A DNA stretch of 64,000 nt from Desulfatitalea tepidiphila (GTDB lineage Bacteria > Desulfobacterota > Desulfobacteria > Desulfobacterales > Desulfosarcinaceae): positions 372,001-436,000 of the forward strand of contig NZ_BCAG01000003.1 of NCBI RefSeq assembly GCF_001293685.1, given 5' to 3'. Shown here one piece after another: positions 1-7,989 of the stretch. The position numbers and the translations under genes were made by a program. The notes beneath the pieces were generated by a model, which was not told the origin of the DNA, did not search any database, and saw only the letters and a program-made list of their open reading frames with translations. The number at the start of each line of letters is the position of its first letter. Position 1 is the stretch's first letter.

Positions 1-394
1 TTGTGTCCATTTGTGTTTCTTATGATGACCGAAACCGACTCGAATTGACTTTGATTTGGCCGGGAGAGTGAAACGGAGAGGCCACGGAGGGGGAAGGCAG
101 GGGGGGGCTATGTGGGGGGGTATGGATGACGTTTTAACGGTGTTGTTTGAATCGAGTTGATTTTTAACCGGTTTTGTGGTGTGGCAATATGTAACTGATC
201 CTGCCAAATCCCGGCGCAAATTCCAACGAATTCAGACCTTCGCCAAATCGATTCATCTTCCGATGCCATCGCGTCCGCCGCTGTCAATTGATCGTGGAGA
301 CCGGACCCGGTCCATGGGCCGTGCTTTTTGGCGGAATCAAGATATCGGCGTTTCCCGACAATTGGATACCATTTTAGTCCAGGGAGGTGAGCCC
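1..394. other. Leading intergenic stretch, G-rich
   Basis: I see no convincing gene. A purine- and G-rich strip at about 60-122 contains runs of seven or eight G. An open frame from 176 leads into the next gene but has no ribosome site; the good site (AGGGAGGTGA, 381-390) lies just before 395, so this stretch is taken as upstream region. Confidence 0.4.
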
Positions 395-1096
395 ATGAGC
401 GCTTTATCTCGAACGGCGGTGGCCATGATGATCGCGCTTACACTGCTTTTTGCGAGTTCAGCCGCGATCGCGGAGGGGGAAGATGCTTCACCGGCAAGCT
501 CGATAACCGTTGCCAATTTATTTGTCTGGGCCAAGAGCAGCCCCATCGCCTGGGGCACGGGCGGTCTCTACGCGGCCTTGGGGATCGTGGGGTCGATGGT
601 CACCGTGTTCAGCCTGATCGGCGGCGCCATCCCGGGCACTTCGGGTTTCGCCAAGATCGAGGCCGACATGAAGCGGGTGGAAGAGCGCGAGAAGATCATC
701 GACAAGCTGATCAGGGCGGAAAACAAGGACCCGGAGGTGATCAGCGCCATCGAGAAGGCGACGGACAATTTACGGGATGACTTGCGGTCCGACATGCGGC
801 AGCAGTTTGCCCTGGCCGCCACGCTCTATGTGGTGCTCGGCGCGTTTTTCGCGGCGGCACTGGCCCAGGATCTTTTGCAAGCCCTGGTGATCGGCGCGGG
901 CTGGACGGCCTATCTCGGCGCATTTGGACTGAAAAGAGATTATGCCGAGCGAAAATCGATCAAGGATAAGGCTACCGAGGAACTCGAGGCCGCCTTGCCG
1001 CCGCCGCCGGCTCCGGATCCGGCGACTGGGTTCGCTGCAATGACGGACCCATGGGGGGATGTTCGAATGGAAGCCCGGGTGTCCCGCTCGATTTGA
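395..1096 (+). CDS. Exported or membrane protein of unknown function
   Basis: I do not recognise a family. The 233-residue protein starts with a signal peptide (hydrophobic core at about residues 8-24, ending near Ala-Ile-Ala-Glu). A second hydrophobic stretch lies at about 45-68. A charged helical middle (about 75-120) looks like a coiled coil, and further hydrophobic segments follow at about 130-165. The tail is rich in Pro and Ala. The start at 395 is chosen because a strong Shine-Dalgarno sequence precedes it and the signal peptide begins there; the upstream extension lacks both. A role at the membrane is inferred from topology only. Confidence 0.6.
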   Translation: MSALSRTAVAMMIALTLLFASSAAIAEGEDASPASSITVANLFVWAKSSPIAWGTGGLYAALGIVGSMVTVFSLIGGAIPGTSGFAKIEADMKRVEEREKIIDKLIRAENKDPEVISAIEKATDNLRDDLRSDMRQQFALAATLYVVLGAFFAAALAQDLLQALVIGAGWTAYLGAFGLKRDYAERKSIKDKATEELEAALPPPPAPDPATGFAAMTDPWGDVRMEARVSRSI

Positions 1097-1161
1097 GAGG
1101 GACGGTGCGCCTTCAGGCCCGCCTGTTTCAACAAGAGGCTAAGGTGATAGGAGGTGTGGCC

Positions 1162-1665
1162 ATGAACACAGGGTCGATCAAATGCTTTTTTGTAATGTTG
1201 ATGATTTCAGCGGACCTCGTTTTTCCATCTGCTTCTTATTCAACACCGCATCGTGTTGGCTTTGCCGGTAATCAGTGCGTGGAAATGTCCGGAGACGCGG
1301 AAAGCAGCTTGAGCTTCAATGGAACCTGGTATCTGTCGGGCGGCGCGAATCGTTGGAAAATAGTGTTGAAACAGAACGGAAATAAAGTCTGGGGCACTAT
1401 TTACACAAAGGATGTGTATCGCAGCGAGGCCGCAGTCGGAAGAGTGGAAGCCACGGTTGTTTCTGCAGACGGGCTCGCCTTGGAAGGGACTTGGTATTGG
1501 GACTATGATCCCAACCGGAAAATAGGCGGACTTGGAGAAAATCATTCGACTGACAGGCTAGAACTCTCTTTATCTCCGACACATGCCAACAAGATCATCA
1601 TCCGGGGCGTACGCATAGACCCTCCCTACCGGGTGGGCCTGCAGGGATCTAACGAAGAAAAATAG
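1162..1665 (+). CDS. Secreted protein of unknown function
   Basis: The 167-residue protein has a signal peptide (hydrophobic at about residues 8-25). The body is rich in aromatic residues and glycine and looks beta-stranded, for example Asn-Gly-Thr-Trp-Tyr near residue 52 and Glu-Gly-Thr-Trp-Tyr-Trp near 110, as in small lipocalin-like secreted domains. The family is not recognised. The start at 1162 follows GGAGGTG at a normal distance. It lies 65 bases after the previous exported protein on the same strand, so the two may be transcribed together. Confidence 0.6.
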   Translation: MNTGSIKCFFVMLMISADLVFPSASYSTPHRVGFAGNQCVEMSGDAESSLSFNGTWYLSGGANRWKIVLKQNGNKVWGTIYTKDVYRSEAAVGRVEATVVSADGLALEGTWYWDYDPNRKIGGLGENHSTDRLELSLSPTHANKIIIRGVRIDPPYRVGLQGSNEEK

Positions 1666-1979
1666 CAGACGCTTGCGCCCCTGCATGGTCGCGTCACGGT
1701 TGACGGTGGCCTGATCGATGGTTGAAAACGCCATGGGATCGCTTCTCCCGGTTCAGTGTGGATCGGGTGACTGTCGGTCTGCGGCGGTGTGCTGTATGGG
1801 AAGGGTTTAACGCGTCGGGTTGGATAAAGGGAAGGGACTGCTGTCCATCCATGTCCTCTTATGTCCATAGCTTAAAAACATCCATATGCATACCGATTGA
1901 GGGTTGGACGCTATCGGGTATTTTTCGATGTTCAATCCAGGGTCGAAATCATAACGATCGAAGGGGTAAAAAAAAGGCG

Positions 1980-2312
1980 ATGAAAGAACATATTAAGCAC
2001 CAGGTGATTAAAAGCGATGGCAAGCCCATGTTTGTCGTTGTGCCATACGAGGAGTACAAGGATCTGATCGGTCTGTGTGAAAGGAAGGTCACCATTTCGC
2101 ATGCGGTCGTCAGGGCTTCGGTGATCGACGGCAAAAGCCGGATCCGCGCCTGGAGGGAATACAATCGGCTGAGCCAAACGCAGATGGCGGAAAAAATGGG
2201 CATCAGCCAATCCGCATACGCCCAGATGGAAAAACCGGATGCCCTGCCGCGGCCTGCAACCCTGGTTAAGATCGCGGCGGCCCTTGATCTGTGGCTGGAC
2301 CAGCTGAATTAG
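1980..2312 (+). CDS. XRE-family antitoxin-like DNA-binding protein
   Basis: This is a 110-residue protein with a Phd-like N-terminus (residues 10-32, containing Met-Phe-Val-Val-Val-Pro-Tyr-Glu-Glu-Tyr) followed by a helix-turn-helix of the XRE/Cro class (about 55-108; Leu-Ser-Gln-Thr-Gln-Met-Ala and Gly-Ile-Ser-Gln-Ser). In this architecture the protein usually acts as the antitoxin of a RelE/ParE-type pair and represses its own promoter. No intact toxin gene lies on either side. The start at 1980 was chosen because the protein family begins there; the preceding run GGGGTAAAAAAAAGG could serve as a ribosome site. It is probably an orphaned antitoxin. Confidence 0.7.
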   Translation: MKEHIKHQVIKSDGKPMFVVVPYEEYKDLIGLCERKVTISHAVVRASVIDGKSRIRAWREYNRLSQTQMAEKMGISQSAYAQMEKPDALPRPATLVKIAAALDLWLDQLN

Positions 2313-2322
2313 GAATGAAATG

Positions 2323-2364
2323 ATGGCTATTAGGATTCATCCAGGCAGACACATCAGTCGTTGA
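2323..2364 (+). pseudogene. Possible HigA-type antitoxin fragment
   Basis: Ten bases after the XRE gene a short frame encodes Met-Ala-Ile-Arg-Ile-His-Pro-Gly-Arg-His and stops after 13 codons. The Arg-Ile-His-Pro-Gly pattern is typical of the first residues of HigA/VapI antitoxins. The rest is missing, so at most this is a remnant; the match is too short to be sure. Confidence 0.25.
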
Positions 2365-2392
2365 AAGGCATCGAGAATAATTTTTCACCGGT

Positions 2393-2414
2393 GTTATGCA
2401 GCATGCTGCATAAC
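2393..2414. repeat. Perfect 22-bp palindrome
   Basis: The 22 bases are their own reverse complement, centred on GCATGC (each arm begins GTTATGCAGCA). Part of it (ATGCTGCATAA) recurs at about 2710-2720, just before the DUF1780 gene. Perfect symmetry fits a protein operator or a very short hairpin. Confidence 0.6.
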
Positions 2415-2751
2415 ATCAACAAGTACGGTTAGAAGCAGCATGCATTTGTAACGGAGATGACGGAAACAGCTTTTGAATATCGAACGATGGAATTCAAATC
2501 CAGTTGTTTTTTTTAACCATTACATTCTATGTCAATAAAAGTGATCATTGCCAGAATGCCATTTTTCAATAAAACAATTCAATCTTTGATCAGGTTTGGT
2601 TCGCTTTTTTGATTTTATTTAAAGATATCTAATAAATATGATTGGTTGAATGTATTGGTTGGATGAAAGAAGATGGAGTTTCTCGGGAAATAGTTCCGAT
2701 AAACGCAGAATGCTGCATAATATTAATGTCATATTTGAATCGAGATTTGTT

Positions 2752-3393
2752 ATGAATAACTCCGAAAAGGCATATATAGAGGATTTGAAAAAGCATACAG
2801 AGGAATCAATTACATTCTTCTCAAATAGTATGAAATCTGAACGGGAAAGAAGCGTTTGTGCCGCCTTCCTGCGATGTATAGGTGTAAATTTTGAGGTTAA
2901 AGAAATAGTCGCAAAAAAGAACGATCCTCCAGACGTGATTTTTGACGGCGCAAATTTTGAAATTCGTGAACTTTACGAAGTTGGCAGAAAACGCCATGAC
3001 GAATATCGTGATAGGTTGAAAGAGTTGAAGCAGGCCAAGACTATAAATGACACACTTTTTTCAATAGAATTGCCAAAACCAATAACTTATGAGTTTTTAT
3101 TTGCAGGATTAGAGTCCGCGTTGAGCTCAAAAGCTAAAAAATATGGTGCAGAAAAATGCTTCTCTCTAGATGCTCTCGTCTATGTTGCCTTTCCTCAAAA
3201 GTTCTTAGATATAAAATCTAAAATTCCAAATCCTAATAAGATTGAAGGGCAAGGTTGGCGTTCTGTGTCATTTATTATTCCGCCCTTCGGGCATGTAGTC
3301 AGTTGCAGAGAAGATGCTCCCAAATTTCTAAGAAAGTTTGAAGGGAAGACGTATATGGAATGGAAAGAACCAGATGGGTTATTCGAAATATAA
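2752..3393 (+). CDS. DUF1780 putative endonuclease
   Basis: The 213-residue protein resembles the DUF1780 family, annotated as a putative nuclease of unknown role. Visible marks are an Arg-Glu-Arg helix near residue 31, an Asp-Pro-Pro-Asp-Val-Ile-Phe segment at 58-64 and Phe-Glu-Ile-Arg-Glu at 69-73, a spacing like a PD-(D/E)xK core. A basic helix follows at about 79-95. It is much richer in AT than the flanking core genes, a sign of acquisition. The start at 2752 follows GAGA; an in-frame ATG at 2710 is the alternative. It is followed ten bases on by an attC-like hairpin, so it may have arrived as an integron cassette. Confidence 0.65.
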   Translation: MNNSEKAYIEDLKKHTEESITFFSNSMKSERERSVCAAFLRCIGVNFEVKEIVAKKNDPPDVIFDGANFEIRELYEVGRKRHDEYRDRLKELKQAKTINDTLFSIELPKPITYEFLFAGLESALSSKAKKYGAEKCFSLDALVYVAFPQKFLDIKSKIPNPNKIEGQGWRSVSFIIPPFGHVVSCREDAPKFLRKFEGKTYMEWKEPDGLFEI

Positions 3394-3403
3394 AACAGAA
3401 AAA

Positions 3404-3477
3404 ATATAACCTCACGCTTTACACGGACAGGTGCTCCGCTGCCGCTGCGCACCTGCCGGTAAGCGTGGTCGTTACAT
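3404..3477 (+). repeat. attC-like recombination site (putative)
   Basis: This 74-base imperfect inverted repeat has nested arms: ATATAAC (3404-3410) with GTTACAT (3471-3477), CACGCTT (3413-3419) with AAGCGTG (3461-3467), and CAGGTGC (3428-3434) with GCACCTG (3449-3455). The loop is about 14 bases. This is the R''-L''-L'-R' layout of integron attC sites. Both outer boxes differ from the consensus (RYYYAAC, GTTRRRY) at one position. It sits right after a single ORF, as in a gene cassette. No integrase is seen in the window. A plain terminator is less likely because no T-tract follows. Confidence 0.5.
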
Positions 3478-3512
3478 ATTCATTCAATTCAGGTCACATT
3501 GCATCCTCTTGA

Positions 3513-3540
3513 TTTTTATTTTATTGTGTTAAAATAAAAA
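3513..3540. promoter_or_regulatory. 11-bp perfect inverted repeat before the MNT gene
   Basis: TTTTTATTTTA (3513-3523) and TAAAATAAAAA (3530-3540) are perfect reverse complements with six bases between. It lies 17 bases before the MNT start codon, a suitable place for an autoregulatory operator of a toxin-antitoxin pair. It could also be a symmetrical AT-rich promoter. Confidence 0.4.
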
Positions 3541-3557
3541 CAATTGAGGGGGGTCCA

Positions 3558-3875
3558 ATGACCACAAAAACAGATGCTAATAGCTAAATATTTCATAGAA
3601 TTTTAAGCGAACGAAAAAAACTCGCATTTTATGGCTTTAAAAATATTGGCTTGTTCGGTTCCTTTGTCCGGGGTGATCAGACACCCGAGAGCGACATAGA
3701 TATTCTCGTGGAATTCATCCCTGAAAAACACACTTTTGACAATTTCATGGAAGTTGCGTTTCTGCTTGAAAATATCCTGGAACGTAGGGTCGAGTTGATT
3801 ACAGCAGAGGCTCTCAGCCCGCACATCGGACCACATATCCTAAAAGAGGTTGAGCGTGTCGCTATCGCCGCGTGA
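3558..3875 (+). pseudogene. MNT-type nucleotidyltransferase antitoxin, broken
   Basis: The frame encodes a minimal nucleotidyltransferase of the MNT (MntA) family, which silences its HEPN toxin partner by AMP transfer. The catalytic signature Gly-Ser-Phe-Val-Arg-Gly followed by Asp-Ile-Asp is intact. A good start (ATG 3558 after a G-rich ribosome site) reads nine codons and meets TAA at 3585; the family sequence then continues in the same frame without another good start before the catalytic motif. One base change would repair it. Translation could in principle restart at a rare codon, so loss of function is likely but not proven. Confidence 0.75.
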
Positions 3876-4214
3876 ATATATTCATCATATTCTAGACGAA
3901 GTCGGTTACATCTTAAGCCAGATAAAAGATTTGGATTATGAATCTTTTGTCAGAAATCCAACCGTAAAAAGAGCATCTGTTCGAAGCCTCGAGATAATCG
4001 GCGAAGCATCAAAAAAATACCAGATAACGTCAAAGCTATTCAGCCTGATATCGAATGGCGATAGGTCACTGGAATGCGAGATAGGCTAATCCATGGCTAT
4101 TTTGGGGTTGATTACACCATAGTCTGGGATGTTGCGACAACCAAACTCCAAGACCTTCGATCGAAAATGCAGGCACTTCTTGACGCAATAGCGAAATGCC
4201 AACCCGACAGTTGA
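3856..4214 (+). pseudogene. HEPN (DUF86) toxin, frameshifted
   Basis: This is the partner of the MNT gene; it starts at GTG 3856 after AAGAGG and overlaps the MNT end. The first half reads a HEPN protein up to Ile-Ile-Gly-Glu-Ala. At the A-run near 4010-4016 the frame is lost. Reading on in the next frame gives the rest of the family, including the RNase motif Arg-Asp-Arg-Leu-Ile-His, but with a TAG between Trp-Arg and Val-Thr-Gly-Met. So there is one indel and one nonsense codon. Together with the stop in the MNT gene this pair is dead or nearly so. Confidence 0.75.
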
Positions 4215-4338
4215 GCGGAGGCGAATTACTTTCGGGGTTTTCATGTAACATCGCCAGCGCGCCGCTCACTTCCCCGATTGGATTGGCGAATGGCGCAGGC
4301 GGCCGCGGATAATTTGCAGTGGCAGCGTTTGCAATACA

Positions 4339-4673
4339 TCATCGATCCTCCAGGATCTCTTCGTCCGGATCCACCACCCGGCTTTTGAGGTAGTTGTTGA
4401 AGGCGGTTTCCGGGATGCGCAGGGCCCGGCCGCCGATGCTTACGGCGGGCAGCTTGCCTTCCTGGATGAGGCGGTAGACGGTCTTGTCGTTGCACTTCAT
4501 GCGGCTGGCCACGGTCTGCACGTGCAGATAGGTCTCGGCGGCCATGGCCATCACCTCGCAGTCCCACAGGTGGTTGGCCCGACCCCTGGGGTTTTCCCAC
4601 ACGCCCTTGTCGTTGATCTGCTCGGCGAACAGGTGGGCGGCGTAGTCTTCGGTATAATCCGCGTAAAAATACA
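4339..4673 (-). pseudogene. Phage terminase large subunit (GpA), C-terminal part fused to an HTH domain
   Basis: Read on the minus strand from 4673, this continues the terminase fragment found at 7990-8811. The eight bases AAAATACA stand at both ends of the intervening insertion; joining them restores one frame (Ala-Met-Tyr-Phe-Tyr-Ala-Asp). The GpA C-terminus follows (Trp-Glu-Asn-Pro-Arg-Gly and Asp-Cys-Glu-Val-Met-Ala-Met-Ala-Ala). The frame then runs without a stop into an excisionase-type helix-turn-helix of about 55 residues (Thr-Val-Tyr-Arg-Leu-Ile-Gln-Glu-Gly-Lys-Leu-Pro-Ala). That domain type resembles the DNA-binding part of small terminase subunits. The gene is inactive here. Confidence 0.7.
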
Positions 4674-4779
4674 GGTAGTGTCCAGAGTTTTTCGCACTTT
4701 TTCTTTTAGCTGCCCATCAACCTGATGGTTCGGGGAAGATCCCCGCCTCAGGGGGCATGCCCCCTGAGGCGGGGGGCGA

Positions 4780-5301
4780 CTAAGCTATCGAACACTTTAT
4801 TTCTTTGAGTCGGTCCATATTCATATATCTTCGTGTGCCCCACTTGGTACCGGCTACATGCCTCAACCTGGCGGCCACCAGCATCAACGCTGACTTACCA
4901 TCTGGAAAGGCACCCACTACGCGGGTTCTTCGCCTGATCTCGCGCATGAGCCTCTCGAGTGGGTTGTTGGTGCGAATCGATCGCCAATGCTGACTCGGAA
5001 AGGCATAATATGACAATGTCTCTGCAGCTCCCTTTTCAACCAGTTGAGCCGCTTCAGATAATTTCATACTTCTTAGCTTTTTCGTTACCGCAATGACTTT
5101 CTCTTCGGCTGCCGCTCGATCCTCTTGCGCATGGATTGCTTTGAGCATGGCCGCCACATTCTTAACTTTCGACTTGGGCACCACCGTAAAGACATTGCGG
5201 TAAAAATGAACCGTGCAGCGTTGCCATTTTGCTTTAGGATAAAAATCAGCCAATGAATCGACAAGCCCCAGGCATTTATCACTGACAAAAAGCTCCACAC
5301 C
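4780..5301 (-). pseudogene. IS256-family transposase, C-terminal half
   Basis: This half begins in the middle of the catalytic domain (Gly-Val-Glu-Leu-Phe-Val-Ser-Asp) and includes Trp-Gln-Arg-Cys-Thr-Val-His-Phe and the region around the catalytic Glu (Asn-Pro-Leu-Glu-Arg-Leu, then Arg-Arg-Arg-Thr-Arg-Val-Val-Gly). Rejoined with the N-terminal half at 7193-7888 across the insertion it would give about 405 residues, the normal family length, with no other lesion. It therefore looks recently inactivated. Confidence 0.85.
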
Positions 5302-5306
5302 TGTCA

Positions 5307-7192
5307 CCCGGGTTCGACAGTCATAGGCATAAAATTGCTTCTAAAATTCAATAACTGCCTGTTTTTTCATGTTCGGGTTCCAGTTTGAACTCAGAATGCA
5401 TAGGCACACGAAAATTCATATTAAGCTTGACTTAACTGTAATTACATGCTTTTAGAATAGGCATGTATCTGCGAACCATAAAGCGCAAAAACAAAGACGG
5501 CTCGGTCGTAGAATATGTCCAGCTGGCCAACAACGTCTGGAACAAGGATAAGGGCTTTGCCCAAGCGCAAGTCATTCACTCCTTCGGCCGCAGCGACCAA
5601 CTTGACGTTGAGGCTTTAAAGCGCCTGATAAAAAGCGCCAGCCGCTTTCTCGACCCGCAAGATGCCATCCGTCTCGAACGTCAAAGCAGCGATCTAAAAT
5701 TCATCAGCAGCCGGCCTGCCGGTGGTGCCCATCTATTGAAGGGCCTGTGGCAAAGGCTCAATATCGACGATTGCTTGAAAAAGGCCCTGGATCAGCGATC
5801 CTTTACCGCTCCGGTGGCCGATGCCCTGTTTGCTATGGTGGCCAACCGGGCGCTTGCGCCGTCATCAAAGCTGGCCATCGAACAGTGGGCGGCCGAACAG
5901 GTATATCTTGGCGACCATCCAGCGCTGCAGGTCCAGCACTTTTACCGTGCCATGGATTTTTTGCTCGAGCACGGCGAAGCCATACAAAAAGAAGTATTTT
6001 GGTCCACGGCCAATCTGCTCAACCTGACCGTCGATCTGATTTTTTTCGATACCACCAACACCTATTTCGAGATCGATGAGCCGGGGCCTTCGGATTTGAA
6101 GGCCTACGGCAAATCCAAGCAAAGGCGCGATGATCTGCCCCAGGTAACCATCGGTCTTGCGGTCACCCGCGAGGGCATTCCAGTGCGCTGCTGGGTGCTG
6201 CCGGGCAATCAGCACGACAGCCAATGCGTCGATCAGGTACAAAAAGACCTGAACAGCTGGAACCTGGGCCGGGTAGTCTGGGTGATGGACCGCGGCATGA
6301 GCAGCGAGGAAAATCAGCGCATTCTGCAGCGTGGCTGCGGCCAGTACATACTGGGTGAAAAGCTCAGCGGCAATCATCTCAATGAAGCGGCGCTGGCCAC
6401 ACCGGGACGCTTTAAAGTCGTTTCCGACAATCTTCACATCAAAGAAGTCTTTGCCGGTGAAGGCACCGGCCGGCGCCGCTATGTGATTGCCTACAATCCG
6501 CAGCAGGCAGAGCTTGACCGCATCAATCGAGAGCAGATCCTCGAACGCTTGTCTTGTGAGCTGGAAGTTCTCAATCGCAAGAATAAAACCAAGGCTCAAT
6601 GCAAGTTGATGCTGCACCGCTCCATGGGCCGTTATGTCAAAGAGCTAAAAAGCGGCAAGCTCAAAATCGATAAAGCCAAAGTTGCCCAAGACGAAAAGCT
6701 TGACGGCAAGTATCTGCTGTCCACAAGCGATCAGCATTTGTCAGCCGAAGATATCGCCTTGGGCTACAAACAGCTGCTGGAAGTTGAACAGGCTTTTAGA
6801 ACACTGAAAAGCACCTTGTGCCTGAGGCCGGTATATCACTCCAAAGACGATCGCATCCGTTCCCATGTTCTTATCTGCTGGCTGGCGCTTTTGCTGATCC
6901 GCATCGCCGAAGTGGAAACCGAGCAGACCTGGCCCAGGATCCGTAGGCAAATGCAGCAGCTAAATTTAATCGAATTTTTTGACAATAATGGGCGTATTCT
7001 ACAGCACACCGAACTGACCGCCAATCAACGCAACATATTGAATAAGCTTAAAATAAAACCTCCCAAACGGGTCCTGAAAGTCGATTTGGCCTCATAATTT
7101 CATAGGCACTACGCTGAATTTCATTCGGTCTGTATCTGACTGATATTTTGCCGTTTTCCCGTTTTCGTGTAACTATGACTGTCGAACCCGGG
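5307..7192 (+). mobile_element. IS1634-family insertion sequence, intact
   Basis: This is a complete 1886-base element inside the IS256 transposase gene. Its ends are perfect 20-bp inverted repeats (CCCGGGTTCGACAGTCATAG at 5307-5326, its complement at 7173-7192). A 5-bp target duplication, TGTCA, flanks it (5302-5306 and 7193-7197). It contains one full-length transposase gene. Removing it with one copy of TGTCA restores the interrupted reading frame, which proves the order of events: IS256 first, IS1634 second. Confidence 0.92.
5463..7097 (+). CDS. IS1634-family transposase
   Basis: The 544-residue transposase is of the IS1634 branch of the IS4-type DDE superfamily and carries out cut-and-paste movement of the surrounding element. 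The N-terminus (residues 1-60, with Val-Gln-Leu-Ala-Asn-Asn-Val-Trp) is the usual family start. Likely catalytic residues are Asp196 (Phe-Phe-Asp-Thr-Thr-Asn), Asp276 (Val-Met-Asp-Arg-Gly-Met) and Glu442 (Val-Glu-Gln-Ala-Phe-Arg-Thr-Leu-Lys). The length is normal and no break is seen. A TTGACT about 35 bases upstream may be part of its own promoter; no strong ribosome site is visible, which is common for IS genes. Confidence 0.93.
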   Translation: MYLRTIKRKNKDGSVVEYVQLANNVWNKDKGFAQAQVIHSFGRSDQLDVEALKRLIKSASRFLDPQDAIRLERQSSDLKFISSRPAGGAHLLKGLWQRLNIDDCLKKALDQRSFTAPVADALFAMVANRALAPSSKLAIEQWAAEQVYLGDHPALQVQHFYRAMDFLLEHGEAIQKEVFWSTANLLNLTVDLIFFDTTNTYFEIDEPGPSDLKAYGKSKQRRDDLPQVTIGLAVTREGIPVRCWVLPGNQHDSQCVDQVQKDLNSWNLGRVVWVMDRGMSSEENQRILQRGCGQYILGEKLSGNHLNEAALATPGRFKVVSDNLHIKEVFAGEGTGRRRYVIAYNPQQAELDRINREQILERLSCELEVLNRKNKTKAQCKLMLHRSMGRYVKELKSGKLKIDKAKVAQDEKLDGKYLLSTSDQHLSAEDIALGYKQLLEVEQAFRTLKSTLCLRPVYHSKDDRIRSHVLICWLALLLIRIAEVETEQTWPRIRRQMQQLNLIEFFDNNGRILQHTELTANQRNILNKLKIKPPKRVLKVDLAS

Positions 7193-7888
7193 TGTCAGGC
7201 CGCGCTCTTTTAAATAACGCATGAAGGCAATCCAGCTCTCTTGATCCTCTTTGGCGCCTTCTTTGATGCCCAGCACCTGACGGTATCCGTATTGATCCAC
7301 ACCGATGGCCACCAATACACTGACATTTTTGACTTCGCCGGCCCAGCAGCGCTTGAGCCAGATACCGTCTAAGAATACATATACGAATTTGCCCTCAATC
7401 GGTGCCTTGAGCCATTTATCGATGCGGCCATACACCTTCTTGTTCAAATTGCTCACCGTCGACGGGCTGACCCGAGTGCCCCATAAGGCTTCGGTGATGT
7501 CTTCGACACGTCGGACCGATATGCCCGCAAGATACATCTCGATCAGTGCTTCTTCGACCGAACTCTCGCGCCGACGGTATCGTTCGATAATGGCCGTCTC
7601 AAAGGTCAAGGTGCGTAGCTTTGGAACCCTGAGTTTGACCGTGCCGGCCTTGGTCTCCAAATTGCGGGTATAATGCCCTGCGCGTGTGTCTTTGCGGGCT
7701 TCGGTGCGCTCATAGCGCCCAGCTTGACATAGCCTGTCCGCTTCGGCGTCCAATAGGGAATTTAGGGTGCGTTCCACCGTTCCTCTAACGACCTTGTCCA
7801 GGTGCTTGTTCAACTGGTCCTGTTCGATACGGATAATTTGGCCGGCTTTTGCCTCTTTGTTTGAACGCGCGGGTTTGCTATTGTGCAT
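7193..7888 (-). pseudogene. IS256-family transposase, N-terminal half
   Basis: The frame starts at 7888 after an AGGAGGGC ribosome site. It reads the IS256 N-terminal helix-turn-helix region and the first catalytic Asp (Val-Phe-Leu-Asp-Gly-Ile-Trp), reaching Arg-Gly-Leu-Thr, where the IS1634-family element begins. Beyond that point the frame runs a short way into the inserted DNA and stops near 7121. The continuation is at 4780-5301. Confidence 0.85.
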
Positions 7889-7989
7889 TTGTAGCCCTCC
7901 TGATGGTATACGTTTGAGTTGTGGTGACCCAAACCATACCAGATTGAGGGCTACTCTTTCAAAATGTGCGAAAAATATTATACGTTATC

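Larger units (their letters stand above)
4674..7989 (-). mobile_element. IS256-family element, interrupted
   Basis: An insertion of 3316 bases, about 1425 without the nested element, is flanked by the 8-bp direct repeat AAAATACA (4666-4673 and 7990-7997); 8-9 bp is the usual duplication for IS256. The ends are imperfect inverted repeats: the left begins GGTAGTGTCC, the right (reverse complement) GATAACGTAT, and both contain TTTTTCGCAC at the same distance. It carries one transposase gene on the minus strand, split by the IS1634-family element. It sits inside the terminase gene. It cannot move on its own. Confidence 0.85.

Noticed and set aside
2393-2440. The palindrome and following GGTTAGAA as a second attC site
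   Set aside because: The distance between possible boxes is too short and no inner arms pair.
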